In this document: one piece after another, positions 52,231 to 62,103 of the stretch
How positions within the stretch are numbered: position 1 is the stretch's first letter
Layout of the letters: each line of letters begins with the position of its first letter
From: Teichococcus vastitatis
GTDB taxonomy: Bacteria > Pseudomonadota > Alphaproteobacteria > Acetobacterales > Acetobacteraceae
Length of the DNA stretch: 64,000 nucleotides
Reading direction: 5' to 3'
Assembly: GCF_003604215.1 (NCBI RefSeq)
Contig: NZ_QXGS01000004.1
Location: 124,001-188,000 of the forward strand
The notes under the pieces: model-generated
Database searches by the model: none
Seen by the model: the letters and a program-made list of their open reading frames with translations, nothing else
Told to the model about the DNA's origin: nothing
Position numbers and translations under genes: made by a program

Positions 52231-53700
52231 ATGAGCAGCCCCGCCCCCCCCTGCGACAGCCCGGAAGCGGCCGTCGACGCCCTGGAAGCCCTCTACGACG
52301 CCGCGGTGCAGGCCGAGCGGACGGCGCTGGACCGCTTCGTCGCCGGCGGCGCGCCACCCAATGCGGCGGAGCGCGCGACCTTCCGCTACCCCGCGCTGCT
52401 GCTGCGCTGGCAGCCAGACGGGCCGCTGCCGCAGACCCGGCGCGCCTGGGCCAAGCTGCAGAGCCCGGGCGTCTACACCACCACCATCACCCAGCCCACC
52501 GCCTTTCGCCGCTACCTGCTGGAACAATTGCGGCCGCTGATGATGGAATATGGCGCCGCCGTCTCGGTGGCGCCGAGCGACCAGGAGATCCCCTACCCCT
52601 ACGTCCTGGAAGGCGGCGACGAGCTGGCGCGCGGCGGCGTTTCGGCGGCGGCGCTGGCGCGGCACTTTCCGGTGCCGATGCTTTCGGCGGTTGGTGATGA
52701 GGTAGCAGACGGGCTGTGGCGCTTCCGCGAGGGCGAGCCGCTGCCGCTGTCGCTGTTCGACGCGGCGCGGGTGGATTATTCGCTGCGCCGGCTGATGCAC
52801 TACACCGGCACGGATTGGCGTGACCTGCGTCCCTGGATCCTGCTGACCAACTACCAGCGCTACATCGGCCAGTTCGTCGACTGGGCCCTGGCCGAGCTCG
52901 AGCGCGACGGCAGCCCTTACGACCGGCTGGTGCTGCCCGGCGGCGCCAGCGTGGCGCGCGGACAGGACCGCGCCACGGCCCTGGCGGCGGTGGCCGAGGC
53001 GCCCTGGCAGCGTTTCCAGATGCCGGCCTATCACCTGCACCGCGCCGACGGCGCGGATGGCCTCACCATCATCAACATCGGCGTCGGCCCGTCCAACGCC
53101 AAAACCATCACGGACCACTTGGCGGTGACGCGGCCGCATTGCTGGCTGATGATCGGCCATTGCGGCGGGCTGCGGCAGAGCCAGGAGATCGGCGATTACG
53201 TGCTGGCGCATGGCTATCTGCGCCGCGACCGCATCCTGGACGACCTGCTGCCGCCGGAGATCCCGGTGCCGGCGCTCGCCGAGGTGCAGGTGGCCTTGCA
53301 GCAGGCCGCCGGACAGGTCACCGGTGAGGCCGGAGCGGCGCTGAAGAGGCGCCTGCGCACCGGCACCGTGGTATCCTATGACGATCGCAACTGGGAGCTG
53401 CGCTTCTCGCAGGAGCGGCTGCGCATCAACCTGTCGCGCGCCATCGCGGTGGACATGGAAAGCGGCACGCTGGCGGCCCAGGGCTACCGCCTGCGGGTGC
53501 CCTACGGCACGCTGCTCTGCGTGTCCGACAAGCCGCTGCACGGCGAGATCAAGCTGCCCGGGGCCGCCACCGCCTTCTATCAGCGCGCGGTGAGCGAGCA
53601 TCTGGCGATCGGCATCGCCACCTTCGACATCCTGCGAGAGCAGCTGACGACGCTGCATTCGCGCAAGCTGCGCGCCTTCGACGAGCCGCCCTTCCGCTGA
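52231..53700 (+). CDS. amn: AMP nucleosidase
   Basis: Enzyme of 489 residues that splits AMP into adenine and ribose 5-phosphate. It has the N-terminal Amn-specific domain (QRYIGQFVDWALAEL, LPGGASVARGQDR) and the C-terminal nucleoside phosphorylase fold (INIGVGPSNAKTITDHLAVT, LMIGHCGGLRQSQEIGDYVL, AVDMESGTLAAQGYR and CVSDKPLHGEIKLPG). Length is normal. The ATG at 52231 starts MSSPAPPCDSPEA. Divergent from the amidohydrolase. Confidence 0.95.
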   Translation: MSSPAPPCDSPEAAVDALEALYDAAVQAERTALDRFVAGGAPPNAAERATFRYPALLLRWQPDGPLPQTRRAWAKLQSPGVYTTTITQPTAFRRYLLEQLRPLMMEYGAAVSVAPSDQEIPYPYVLEGGDELARGGVSAAALARHFPVPMLSAVGDEVADGLWRFREGEPLPLSLFDAARVDYSLRRLMHYTGTDWRDLRPWILLTNYQRYIGQFVDWALAELERDGSPYDRLVLPGGASVARGQDRATALAAVAEAPWQRFQMPAYHLHRADGADGLTIINIGVGPSNAKTITDHLAVTRPHCWLMIGHCGGLRQSQEIGDYVLAHGYLRRDRILDDLLPPEIPVPALAEVQVALQQAAGQVTGEAGAALKRRLRTGTVVSYDDRNWELRFSQERLRINLSRAIAVDMESGTLAAQGYRLRVPYGTLLCVSDKPLHGEIKLPGAATAFYQRAVSEHLAIGIATFDILREQLTTLHSRKLRAFDEPPFR

Positions 53701-53738
53701 GTTCGCCCGCCGCGCTTCGGTCAACAAGGGTCCACCGC

Positions 53739-55067
53739 ATGCCCAAGCCACACCAGCTGCATCTCGGCGCCTTTCTCCGCCCCACCACCATCCATACCGG
53801 CGCGTGGCGCTACCCGGGCGCCCTTCCGGATGCCAATTTCAACTTCGCCCACCTGAAGCGCTTCGCGCAGACGCTGGAGCGCGGCTGCTTCGATGCCTTC
53901 TTCATGGCCGACCACCTCGCGGTGCTGAACATGCCGCTGGAAGCGCTGAAGCGCTCCCACACGGTCACCTCCTTCGACCCGATGACGCTGCTGCCGGCGC
54001 TGGCGGTGGTGACGGAGCGGCTGGGGCTGATCGCCACCGGCTCCACCACCTTCGACGCGCCATACCATGTGGCGCGCCGCTTCGCCTCGCTCGACCATCT
54101 CAGCAACGGCCGGGCGGGATGGAACATCGTCACCACCTCCAACCCCGACGCGGCGCTGAATTTCGGGCTGGAGGAGCATGTGGACCATGCCGATCGCTAC
54201 CGCCGCGGCCGCGAATTCTTCGACGTGGTCACCGGCCTGTGGGACAGCTGGGCCGATGACGCCTTTGTCCGCGACGCGCAAAACGGGCTGTTCTTCGATC
54301 CCGGCAAGCTACATGTGCTGAACCACAAGGGGCCGCATTTCTCGGTACGCGGCCCGCTCAACGTAGCGCGTCCCGTGCAGGGCTGGCCGGTGATTGTGCA
54401 GGCCGGCGCCTCGGAAGCCGGGCGCCAGCTGGCGGCGGAAACCGCCGAGGTGATCTTCGCCGCCACCCCGACGCTGGAGGATGGCCGCCGCTTCTACGCC
54501 GATGTGAAGGGCCGCATGGCACGGCTCGGCCGCGACCCTGATGCCCTGAAGATCCTGCCCGGCGCATTCGTGGTGATCGGCGATACCGATGCGGAAGCAC
54601 GGGACACGCGGGCGCGGCTCGATGCGCTGGTGCACGAGCAGAGCGGCCTGGCGGCCCTGTCCATCGCCCTCGGGCATGATGCGTCCGGCTTCGAACTGGA
54701 CGGCCCGCTGCCCGACATCCCGCCCAGCAACGCCAGCAAGAGCGGCCGCGAACGCGTCCTGCAGCTGGCCGCGCGGGAGGGGCTGACGGTGCGGCAGCTG
54801 GCGCAGCGGCTGGGCGGCTATGCCGGGCTGGCCATGGTCGGCACGCCGCGCGGCATCGCCGACCAGATGGAGGAATGGCTGATCACCAAGGCCTGCGACG
54901 GCTTCAACGTGATGTTCTCGCACGTGCCGGGCGGGCTGGATGATTTCGTCGACAAGGTGGTGCCGGAGCTGCAGCGGCGCGGCCTGCTGCGCCGCGCCTA
55001 TTCCGGCCCGACGCTGCGCGACCATCTGGGCCTGCGGCGCCCGCCGAACCGGTTCTTCGGCGGCTAG
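53739..55067 (+). CDS. Flavin-dependent monooxygenase of the NtaA/SnaA/DszA family
   Basis: LLM-class (bacterial luciferase-like) oxidoreductase of 442 residues in the NtaA/DszA group, which uses reduced FMN from a separate reductase. Landmarks are an N-terminal TTIHTGAWRYPGA, then FDAFFMADHLA, GRAGWNIVTTSNPDAALNFG and DHADRYRRGREFF, with GWPVIVQAGASEAGRQLAA later. Substrates in this group are sulfonates, nitrilotriacetate-like chelates or dibenzothiophene. It starts 38 bases after amn with AAGGG upstream. No flavin reductase gene is adjacent. Confidence 0.92.
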   Translation: MPKPHQLHLGAFLRPTTIHTGAWRYPGALPDANFNFAHLKRFAQTLERGCFDAFFMADHLAVLNMPLEALKRSHTVTSFDPMTLLPALAVVTERLGLIATGSTTFDAPYHVARRFASLDHLSNGRAGWNIVTTSNPDAALNFGLEEHVDHADRYRRGREFFDVVTGLWDSWADDAFVRDAQNGLFFDPGKLHVLNHKGPHFSVRGPLNVARPVQGWPVIVQAGASEAGRQLAAETAEVIFAATPTLEDGRRFYADVKGRMARLGRDPDALKILPGAFVVIGDTDAEARDTRARLDALVHEQSGLAALSIALGHDASGFELDGPLPDIPPSNASKSGRERVLQLAAREGLTVRQLAQRLGGYAGLAMVGTPRGIADQMEEWLITKACDGFNVMFSHVPGGLDDFVDKVVPELQRRGLLRRAYSGPTLRDHLGLRRPPNRFFGG

Positions 55068-55084
55068 AGGCACCCCGCAGCACC

Positions 55085-55103
55085 GGCTCCGCTTGCCGGA
55101 GCC
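55085..55103 (+). terminator. Hairpin after the monooxygenase gene
   Basis: A perfect 7-bp stem (GGCTCCG 55085-55091, CGGAGCC 55097-55103) with a 5-base loop lies 18 bases past the stop. There is no T tract, so Rho-independent function is uncertain. Confidence 0.45.
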
Positions 55104-55335
55104 AGGACCGGGACCGCGGCGCAGGTCCGAGACGATTCCGGCTGCGGCGAACAAGCGAAGCGCCTGTTTCGGCCGGCGGCATCCGCATGGGAGGACCATG
55201 CGCTCGAGGTGCCGGGATCGGCGACCCGCTGCTCGCGCCGGATAGCCCCGCCACCCACTCCCGGGCGGCGGATCGCGCAGCCGGCAGGGCCGCAGGCCCG
55301 GTACTCCCCTCATGCCATGATGAGGTAACTTCCAC

Positions 55336-56178
55336 ATGATCCGGCCGCTGTGCCACCATGCGGCCATGCCCAGACGAAACACCAGCGCGCCCCGCAAGCC
55401 GGCGCGTCACGCCGCGATCCTCGAGGCGCTGTCGACCGACCCCACCGTCCGCATCAGCGAGCTCGCCGACGCGTTCGGCGTCTCGGCCGAAACCGTGCGC
55501 CGCGACGTGGAGGAATTATCCGCCCGCGGCATGGTCCGGCGCACCTATGGCGGCGCCTCCACCGCCGCCCGCCAGCCGGTGCTGGACGAACGGGAACGGG
55601 TGCAGGTGGCCGAGCGCTCGCGCATCGGCCGCGCCGCCGCCCTGCTGGTGCCGCCGGACGCGGTGGTGATGCTGGATGCCGGCAGCACCACCACGCATTT
55701 CGCCCGCGCCCTGGCCCGCCGGGAGATCCGCGCCACGCTGCTGACCAACAGCCTCGACGCCGCCGTGGCGGCCGGTGCCTGCGCGAGCCTGCGCGTGATC
55801 GTCGCCCCAGGGGAGCTGAGCGTGACGGAGCGCGGCGTCTACGGCCCGGAAACGGCCGCCTTTCTGCGCCGCTTCCATGTCGACCTGGCGGTGATCGGCG
55901 CCTCCGGCTTGACCGAGGACGGCCCCTGCGAAGCGGAAAGCCGCGCCGCCTGGGTCAAGCGCGCCATGCTGGAGCGCGCCGCCCGGCGCCTCCTGCTGGT
56001 GGATACGCGCAAATTCGGCGCCGCCTTTCTGGAATGCGTCTGCCCCCTGCAGGGCCTGACCGATCTCGTGGCCGAGGCGCCGCCGGCCGGTCCGCTGGCG
56101 GCGGCGCTGGCCAGGGCACGGGTGGCGGTCACGCTGGCACCGGATGATGAGCGTGTTGAGCCGCGGCTTCATGTTTGA
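55336..56178 (+). CDS. DeoR/GlpR-family repressor
   Basis: Repressor of 280 residues. The DeoR helix-turn-helix reads ISELADAFGVSAETVRRDVE, followed by the sugar-isomerase-like sensor domain with MLDAGSTTTHFARAL (phosphosugar-binding loop) and LLTNSLDAAVAA. DeoR proteins of the GlpR type respond to phosphorylated metabolites such as glycerol 3-phosphate. A GAGG about 10 bases before ATG 55336 supports that start; ATG 55366 (MPRRNTSAP) is an alternative. It lies upstream of the phn/glpD operon, which it probably controls. The gene is intact although most of the operon is not. Confidence 0.9.
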   Translation: MIRPLCHHAAMPRRNTSAPRKPARHAAILEALSTDPTVRISELADAFGVSAETVRRDVEELSARGMVRRTYGGASTAARQPVLDERERVQVAERSRIGRAAALLVPPDAVVMLDAGSTTTHFARALARREIRATLLTNSLDAAVAAGACASLRVIVAPGELSVTERGVYGPETAAFLRRFHVDLAVIGASGLTEDGPCEAESRAAWVKRAMLERAARRLLLVDTRKFGAAFLECVCPLQGLTDLVAEAPPAGPLAAALARARVAVTLAPDDERVEPRLHV

Positions 56179-56204
56179 CCTTCCACATAAATCAGTGGAA
56201 AGTC
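56177..56204. promoter_or_regulatory. 28-bp operator dyad upstream of the phn/glpD operon
   Basis: GACCTTCCAC (56177-56186) and GTGGAAAGTC (56195-56204) are inverted copies with one mismatch in ten, separated by ATAAATCA. The dyad overlaps the deoR stop codon and sits 30 bases before the HAD gene, the expected position for the repressor's operator. Confidence 0.65.
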
Positions 56205-56234
56205 TGTCATAGAGACGAAGATCCCGAAACCGTC

Positions 56235-57055
56235 ATGCCGCAGCCCCTGGCCGCCGCCCCTGCGGCGTTGCTCGCCCCCTCCGCTACGTGCTGACGGACA
56301 TTGACGACACCTTGGCCACCGAAGGGCGGCTGCCTGCCCGGACCTATGCCGCGCTGGAAGCGCTCGATGCCGCCGGCATCGCCGTGATCCCGGTCACCGG
56401 CCGCCCGGCGGGCTGGTGCGACGCCATGGCCCGCCAATGGCCGGTGGCGGCCGTGGTGGGGGAGAATGGCGCGCTCTGGTACGCCCTCGATCGCGGCGCC
56501 CGCCGCATGCGGCGCTGGCAGGCGCAGCCCGAGGCCGAGCGGCGCCGCGCCCGTGCCCGCCTGATGGACCTCGCGGACGAGGCGCTGCGCGCGGTGCCCG
56601 GCGCCGCCCTTTCGGCCGACCAGCCCTTCCGCCTGTTCGACGTGGCCATCGACTTTTGCGAGGATGCCGGGCCGCTCGGCCTCGCCGCCGCTGGCCGCAT
56701 CGCCGCCGTGTTCACCGCGCACGATGCCCAGGCAAAGGTGTCCTCGATCCACGTCAGTGCCTGGATCGGCGACTGAGACAAGCACGCCGGGATCGAGGCG
56801 CTGTTCGCCGCCCGCTTCGCTCCGCTCGCCTCGCTGCGCGGCCGCGTCGCCTTTGTCGGGGACAGCGCCAACGACGCGCCGCTGTTCGCCGCGATCGACT
56901 GCTCGGTGGGTGTGGCCAATGTTGTGCCGTTCCTGCCGGGCATGCCGACGCTCCCCGCCTTCATCACCCGCGCCGAGGGCGGCGCGGGCTTCGCCGAATT
57001 TGCCGACGCGCTGCTCAAGGCGCGCGGCGACGCACCGGAGGAACACGCCGCATGA
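56235..57055 (+). pseudogene. HAD-IIB family phosphatase, disrupted
   Basis: A HAD hydrolase with motif I LTDIDDTLATEG, motif II VIPVTGRP and the segment AAVVGENGALW is recognisable. Two lesions break it. From ATG 56235 (MPQPLAAAPAALLAP) one base is missing in a C run near 56275-56279 before LRYVLTDIDD. An in-frame TGA at 56774-56776 interrupts SAWIGD-stop-DKHAGIEALF, where related enzymes have an aromatic residue. Downstream codons continue in frame through motif IV (VAFVGDSANDAPLF) to 57055. A GTG at 56288 could start the truncated product. The normal role is probably dephosphorylating an imported phosphoester. Confidence 0.85.
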
Positions 57056-58127
57056 ACACCCCGTCCAAGGCCGGCACGATCCTGGCTCTTTCCGTCCTCG
57101 GCCTGCTGGCGCTGGCCGCGCGGCCGGCTTCCGCCGCAGACGCCGCCTGTGCCTTCCGCGGCGCCCTCGACGAAGCCTATTGCGACGCCAACCGCGACAT
57201 AGCGGCCGACGCGCCGACCGATGCTGCGAAGCTGCGCGACCCCTCCACCATCGTCTTCACCTACACCCCGGTCGAGGATCCGGCGCTGTATGCCAGCCAG
57301 TTCAAGCCGTTCCTGGAGCACCTCAGCCAGTGCACCGGCAAGCGCGCCGTCTATTTTCAGGTGACGTCGAACGCCGCGCAGGTCGAGGCGATGCGCTCCG
57401 GCCGTCTGCACGTGGCGGGCTTCTCCACCGGCCCCACCGCTCTCGCGGTGAACCTGGCCGGCGCCGTCCCCTTCGCGGTGAAGGGCAATGCGGACGGCTT
57501 CGAGAGCTACCGCGTGGCCCTGCTGTTCAAGGCCGACAGCCCGTACAAGACGCTGGCCGACCTGAAGGGCAAGCGGGTCGCGCACACTTCGGCCACGTCG
57601 AATTCCGGCAATCTGGCGCCGCGGGCCTTTTTCTCCGGCCTCGGCCTGACGCCCGAGAAGGACTACCAGGTGGTGTATTCCGGCGGCCACGACCGCAGCG
57701 TGATGGGCGTCAACGCCGGCGACTACGACGCCGCGCCGGTGGCTTCCGACGTGTGGACGCGAATGGTGGCGCGCGGGCAGGTGAAGCGGGATGCCTTCCG
57801 CGTGATCTAAGAAAGCGAGCCCTTTCCACCAGCGGCTTCGCCGTGGCCAACGACCTGAAGCCCGAATTGTCGGCCAAGATCCGCGAATGCTTCCTGTCCT
57901 ATCGCTTCCCCGAGCAGATGGCCAAGGACCTGGGCGGCAATGACCGCTTCTGGCCCGCCACCTATGCCGAGCAATGGGCGCCGGTGCGCGCCGTCGCCGA
58001 TGCGGTGAACGCGCCCTACAACCGCGCCGCTTTCAATGCGGAAAGCCGCAAGGAGCTGGAGGCCGAGGCCCGCAAGCGCGCGCAGCAGCAGCCGGCCGCG
58101 CCCACCCACGTCGCGCGGACGCGCTGA
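57052..58127 (+). pseudogene. phnD: PhnD-like phosphonate/phosphoester receptor, disrupted
   Basis: Periplasmic receptor gene overlapping the HAD stop (ATGA). The signal peptide and PhnD core are clear: IVFTYTPVEDPALYASQFKP, VAGFSTGPTALAVNLAG, and LADLKGKRVAHTSATSNSG. At 57808-57810 a TAA replaces the expected Tyr codon of the VIYESEPF-type motif, and one base is missing about 16 bases later. After that the other frame continues as TSGFAVANDLKPELSAKIRE to 58127. The open part (252 codons) lacks the C-terminal lobe, so ligand binding is unlikely. Confidence 0.88.
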
Positions 58128-58140
58128 ACGGCCGGGATCC

Positions 58141-58918
58141 ATGTCCGCGAGCTTTGCCCCACCCGCCGGCCCGGCGCTGCAGATCCGCGGCCTCGTCAAG
58201 GAATACACCGCCGGCCAGCCGGTGCTGAAAGGCATCGACCTGGCGGTCGGGTCCGAAGGCATCACCGCCATCATCGGTCCGTCCGGCACCGGCAAGTCGA
58301 CGCTGATCCGCTGCATCAACCGTCTGGTGGAGCCGACCCGCGGCAGCGTCACCCTGCGCGGCACGGAGCTGACCGGGCTGCGCGGCGCGCAGCTGCGGCT
58401 GGCGCGGCGCCGCATCGGCATGGTGTTCCAGGAATACAACTTGGTGGAGCGCCTGACGGTGATGGAGAACGTGCTCAGCGGCCGGCTGGGCTATGTGTCC
58501 TTCTGGCGCGCCTGGCTGCGCCGCTACCCGCGGGAGGACATCGACCGCGCCTTCGCCCTGCTGGACGCCGTCGGCCTGCCGGAGCACGCCACGCGGCGCG
58601 CCGACGCGCTGTCGGGTGGCCAGCGCCAGCGCGTCGGCATCGCCCGCGCGCTGATGCAGCGACCTGAGATCCTGCTGGCCGATGAGCCCACCAGCAGCCT
58701 CGACCCGCGCACGGCGACCGAGGTGCTGGAGCTGCTGACCCGGCTGACGGCGGCGGAGAACGTTCCCGTCATCATCAACATCCACAATGTGGAGCTGGCC
58801 AAGCGCTACCCCGCCGCATCATCGGCATGCCGGCGGCAGCGTGATCTTCGACGGGCCTCCCGAGGATCTGCGCACCGACCACCTGCGCGCCATCTATGGC
58901 GGGGAGGACTGGCTGTGA
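58141..58918 (+). pseudogene. phnC: PhnC-type ABC ATPase, frameshifted near its 3' end
   Basis: The ATPase core is intact: Walker [11 protein letters not shown]-loop [17 protein letters not shown], signature [13 protein letters not shown], and Walker [13 protein letters not shown] with the switch His in INIHNVELA. After AKRY (near 58813) two single-base deletions about 20 bases apart shift the frame. The genuine tail ([20 protein letters not shown], ending EDWL at 58918) is in another frame. Uncorrected, translation misses its stop and runs in frame into phnE, giving a 519-codon fused frame (58141-59700). Catalytic motifs survive, so a partly active product is conceivable. Confidence 0.85.
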
Positions 58919-59700
58919 GCGCCAGCCTCGCCGCGCGGCGCGCCTTCGCGCCCAACTGGCCGCTGCGGCTCGCGCTGCTGGCGCTGGCCGCCTATGCCAT
59001 CTGGGCCAGCACCACGCTCGGCCTCACCTGGGACCGTGTCAGCCACGGCCTCGGCGAAGGCGGCAGGCTGCTCGGCCGCATGGTGCCGCCCAATTTCGAG
59101 CGCTGGAACCTGTTGCTGGAAGGCCTGCTGGAAAGCCTGCAGATCGCCGTGCTGGCCTCGGCCCTCGGCATCCTGATCTCGCTGCCGCTCGGCCTGCTGG
59201 CGGCGCGCAACCTGTCGCCCTGGTGGATTTCGGGGCCGGTGCGCGCGGTGATCGCGGTGTGCCGCTCGCTGCACTACGTGATCGTCGCGATCCTGTTCGT
59301 GAAGGCGATCGGCTTCGGCGCGCTGGCCGGCACGGCGGCGCTGGTGGTGGCCTCGATCGGCTTCATCGCCAAGCTGTTCGCCGAGGCCGTGGAGGAAATC
59401 TCGATGAAGCAGGTCGAGGCCATCCGCGCCACCGGTGCCGGGCCAATGAAGGTGATGAGCTATGCGGTGCTGCCGCAGGTCGCCTCCCGCTTCATCGGCT
59501 TCTGTCTGTACCAGATCGACAGCAACCTGCGAAACTCGACGCTGGTGGGCATTGTCGGTGCGGGCGGCATCGGCGGCACCCTGTTCGCGGCCTTCAAGCG
59601 CTTCGACTACGACTTCTGTTGTGCCATCCTGCTGTCGATCATCGCGCTGATCTTCCTGGCCGAGCTGGTCTCTGGCCGCGTGCGGGCAGCGCTGCGATGA
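58915..59700 (+). CDS. phnE: PhnE-type ABC permease, first copy
   Basis: Permease of 261 residues starting at a GTG whose GTGA overlaps the ancestral phnC stop. It has about five or six helices and the coupling loop [20 protein letters not shown] (EAA-type), followed by [20 protein letters not shown], the PhnE signature. The reading frame is intact. Because of the upstream frameshift it may also be made as a fusion to PhnC. Partners are the second PhnE and the broken PhnC and PhnD. Confidence 0.92.
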   Translation: MSASLAARRAFAPNWPLRLALLALAAYAIWASTTLGLTWDRVSHGLGEGGRLLGRMVPPNFERWNLLLEGLLESLQIAVLASALGILISLPLGLLAARNLSPWWISGPVRAVIAVCRSLHYVIVAILFVKAIGFGALAGTAALVVASIGFIAKLFAEAVEEISMKQVEAIRATGAGPMKVMSYAVLPQVASRFIGFCLYQIDSNLRNSTLVGIVGAGGIGGTLFAAFKRFDYDFCCAILLSIIALIFLAELVSGRVRAALR

Positions 59701-60530
59701 ACGCCGTGTCCCCGCCCCCCGCCCTGGACCCGATGGCGCCGCTGCGGCGCGAATGGACCCGCCACACCCCGGCGCAGCGCATCGGCCGCTGGCTGATCTG
59801 GCTGGTCTGCGTCGCCGCCGTGGTCTGGGCCGTGCGCAGCATCGACATCATTCCCGAGTTTCTGGCCGATGCGCCGGAACAGATGGGCGACCTCCTGCTG
59901 CGCATGTGGCCGCCGGCGCTGTCGCATTACTGGCCCGGGGTGCACAACGCGCTGGTCGAGACGCTGCACATCGCGCCGCTCGGCACGCTGCTGTGCTTCG
60001 TGCTGGCGGTGCCGCTGGCCCTGCTGGCGGTGCGCAACATCTGCACGATCCGGCCGCTCAACGTGCTGGCGCAGCTCGGCCTGGTGACGTCGCGCTCGGT
60101 CAATTCACTGGTCTGGGCGCTGCTGTTCGTGGCGGTGTTCGGGCCTGGCCCGGCGGCCGGCGTGTTCGCCATCGCCTTCCGCTCGGTGGGCTTCGTCGGC
60201 AAGCTGCTGTCGGAAGCGCTGGAGGAAACCGCGCACGGCCCGCGCGAGGCGCTGCGCGCCGCCGGTGCACCCTGGGGCAGCGAATTGCTGAAGGGCGTCT
60301 GGCCGCAGGTGCAGCCGGCCTTCTGGGGCATCGCGCTGTTCCGCTGGGACATCAACGTGCGGGAAAGCGCCGTGCTGGGCCTGGTCGGCGCCGGCGGCAT
60401 CGGACTGGTGCTCGACAACGCCATCAACTTCTTCCACTGGGACCGCGTGGCGACCATCCTGCTCGCCATCCTGGTGGTGGTGCTGATCGCCGAGGTGGCG
60501 GTGACCCGGCTGCGCGCGAGGCTGCTGTGA
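59697..60530 (+). CDS. phnE: PhnE-type ABC permease, second copy
   Basis: Permease of 277 residues beginning at the ATGA overlap with the first PhnE. Helices are typical and the EAA-type loop reads [20 protein letters not shown], with [20 protein letters not shown] near the end. The two PhnE chains would form a heterodimeric channel, as in many phosphonate and phosphite importers. The frame is open and undamaged. Confidence 0.93.
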   Translation: MNAVSPPPALDPMAPLRREWTRHTPAQRIGRWLIWLVCVAAVVWAVRSIDIIPEFLADAPEQMGDLLLRMWPPALSHYWPGVHNALVETLHIAPLGTLLCFVLAVPLALLAVRNICTIRPLNVLAQLGLVTSRSVNSLVWALLFVAVFGPGPAAGVFAIAFRSVGFVGKLLSEALEETAHGPREALRAAGAPWGSELLKGVWPQVQPAFWGIALFRWDINVRESAVLGLVGAGGIGLVLDNAINFFHWDRVATILLAILVVVLIAEVAVTRLRARLL

Positions 60531-62034
60531 TGCCGCGCGACAGCGTTGACCTGCTGGTGGTCGGTGGCGGCGCCAACGGCGCCGGCATCGCCCGCGACGC
60601 CGCGGGACGCGGCCTGTCCGTTCTTCTGGCCGAGCGCGGCGACCTGGCCGGCGCCACCTCCTCCGCCTCCTCCAAGCTGGTGCATGGCGGGTTGCGCTAC
60701 CTGGAGCGCCGCGAGTTCCGCTTGGTGCGCGAAGCCCTGGCGGAGCGCGAGGTGCTGCTGCGGGCCGCGCCGCACATCATCTGGCCGATGCGCTTCGTGC
60801 TGCCGCACGAACCGGAGATGCGGCCACGCCGGATGCTGCGCCTGGGCCTGTTCCTGTACGACCATCTGGCCAAGCGGGTGACGCTGCCGCCCAGCGAGTC
60901 GCTGGACCTGCGGCGCCACCCGGCCGGCGCGCCGCTGCGGGACAGCCTGCGGCACGGCTTCGCTTATTCCGACGCCTGGGTCGAGGATGCACGGCTCGTG
61001 CTGCTCAACGCGCGCGACGCGGCGGCGCGCGGCGCCGAGATCTGCGTGCGCACGAACTTCACGGGAGCGCGGCGCGCCACCGATGGATGGCGGTGCGAGC
61101 TGCGCGACGTCGCGACCGGCCGCACCCGCAGCGTCACCGCGCGCGCCATCGCCAATGCCGCTGGCCCTGGGTGATGCAGGCGCTGGACGCCACCCGCATC
61201 GCGGCGCCGGGCCGCGTCCGGCTGGTGCGCGGCAGCCATATCGTGCTGCCGGCACTGTACCAGGGCGACCACGCCTACATCCTGCAGAACGATGACCGGC
61301 GGATCGTGTTCGTGATCCCCTATGAGGGCCGCTTCACCCTGGTCGGCACCACCGACGTGCTGCATGACCCGGCGGACGGCCCGCCGCGCTGCACGCCGGA
61401 GGAAGCCGCCTATCTCTGCCGCGCCGTGTCGCGCGCCTTCCGACGCGGCATCGCGCCGGCCGACGTGGTCTGGAGGTATTCCGGCGTTCGTCCGCTACAG
61501 GATGATGGCGCCGACAATCCTTCGGCGGTGACCCGTGACTACGTCTTGAAGCTCGACCGCGACGGCCCGCCGCTGTTGTCGGTGTTCGGCGGCAAGATCA
61601 CCACCTACCGCCGCCTGGCCGAGGATGCGGCCGGCCAGCTCTGCGCCGCGCAGGGCAACAGGGCGCCCGCCTGGACCGCCGGCGCGGTTCTGCCGGGCGG
61701 AGATCTCGGCGGCTTCGGCGCCGCGGCCTTCCTGCAGCAGGCGGCGCAGCGCTACGCGTTCCTGGATCCCGCCCTGCTGCGACGCCTGTTCCGCTGCTAT
61801 GGCGGCGAGCTGGACCGCGTGCTCGGCGCTGCGCGCCGGCGGGAGGATCTCGGCCAGGATCTGGGGGGCGGCATCACCGAGCGCGAGCTCGAATGGATGC
61901 GGCGCGAGGAATGGGTGCGCGAGCCGGAGGACGCGCTGTGCCGCCACACCAAGCGCGGGCTTCACATGACCCCGGCCGAGCTTGATCGCTTCGCCGCCCT
62001 GTTCCGCCGCCAACCCGCCGCCATGGCGGAATGA
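60530..62034 (+). pseudogene. glpD: Glycerol-3-phosphate dehydrogenase (GlpD), frameshifted
   Basis: The gene starts in TGATG overlap with phnE. The FAD site VVGGGANGAGIARDAAGRG and the SSKLVHGGLRYLE motif identify GlpD, which oxidises glycerol 3-phosphate to dihydroxyacetone phosphate at the membrane. After NAAGP (near 61165) one base is missing, giving a premature TGA at 61172-61174. The other frame continues WVMQALDATRIAAPGRV to the normal end at 62034. With one base restored the gene would be 502 codons, the usual GlpD length. Its presence suggests the operon imports a G3P-like compound. Confidence 0.88.
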
Positions 62035-62103
62035 ACCGCCGCCGGCCCGTCGAGGCCGGCGGCATCAGGCCCGGGAAGCGGCAGCCACCCCCGGCGCCGG
62101 CCG

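Noticed and set aside
49473-52697. A 1074-codon plus-strand frame across the RTX and amidohydrolase genes
   Set aside because: Both genes on the opposite strand have family motifs; this frame has none. RTX Gly-Asp codons create long open antisense frames.
56774-56776. In-frame TGA in the HAD gene as selenocysteine or recoded Trp
   Set aside because: A frameshift precedes it, the neighbouring phnD has a TAA in addition, other genes end normally with TGA, and no SECIS-like hairpin is evident just downstream. Simple inactivation is more likely.
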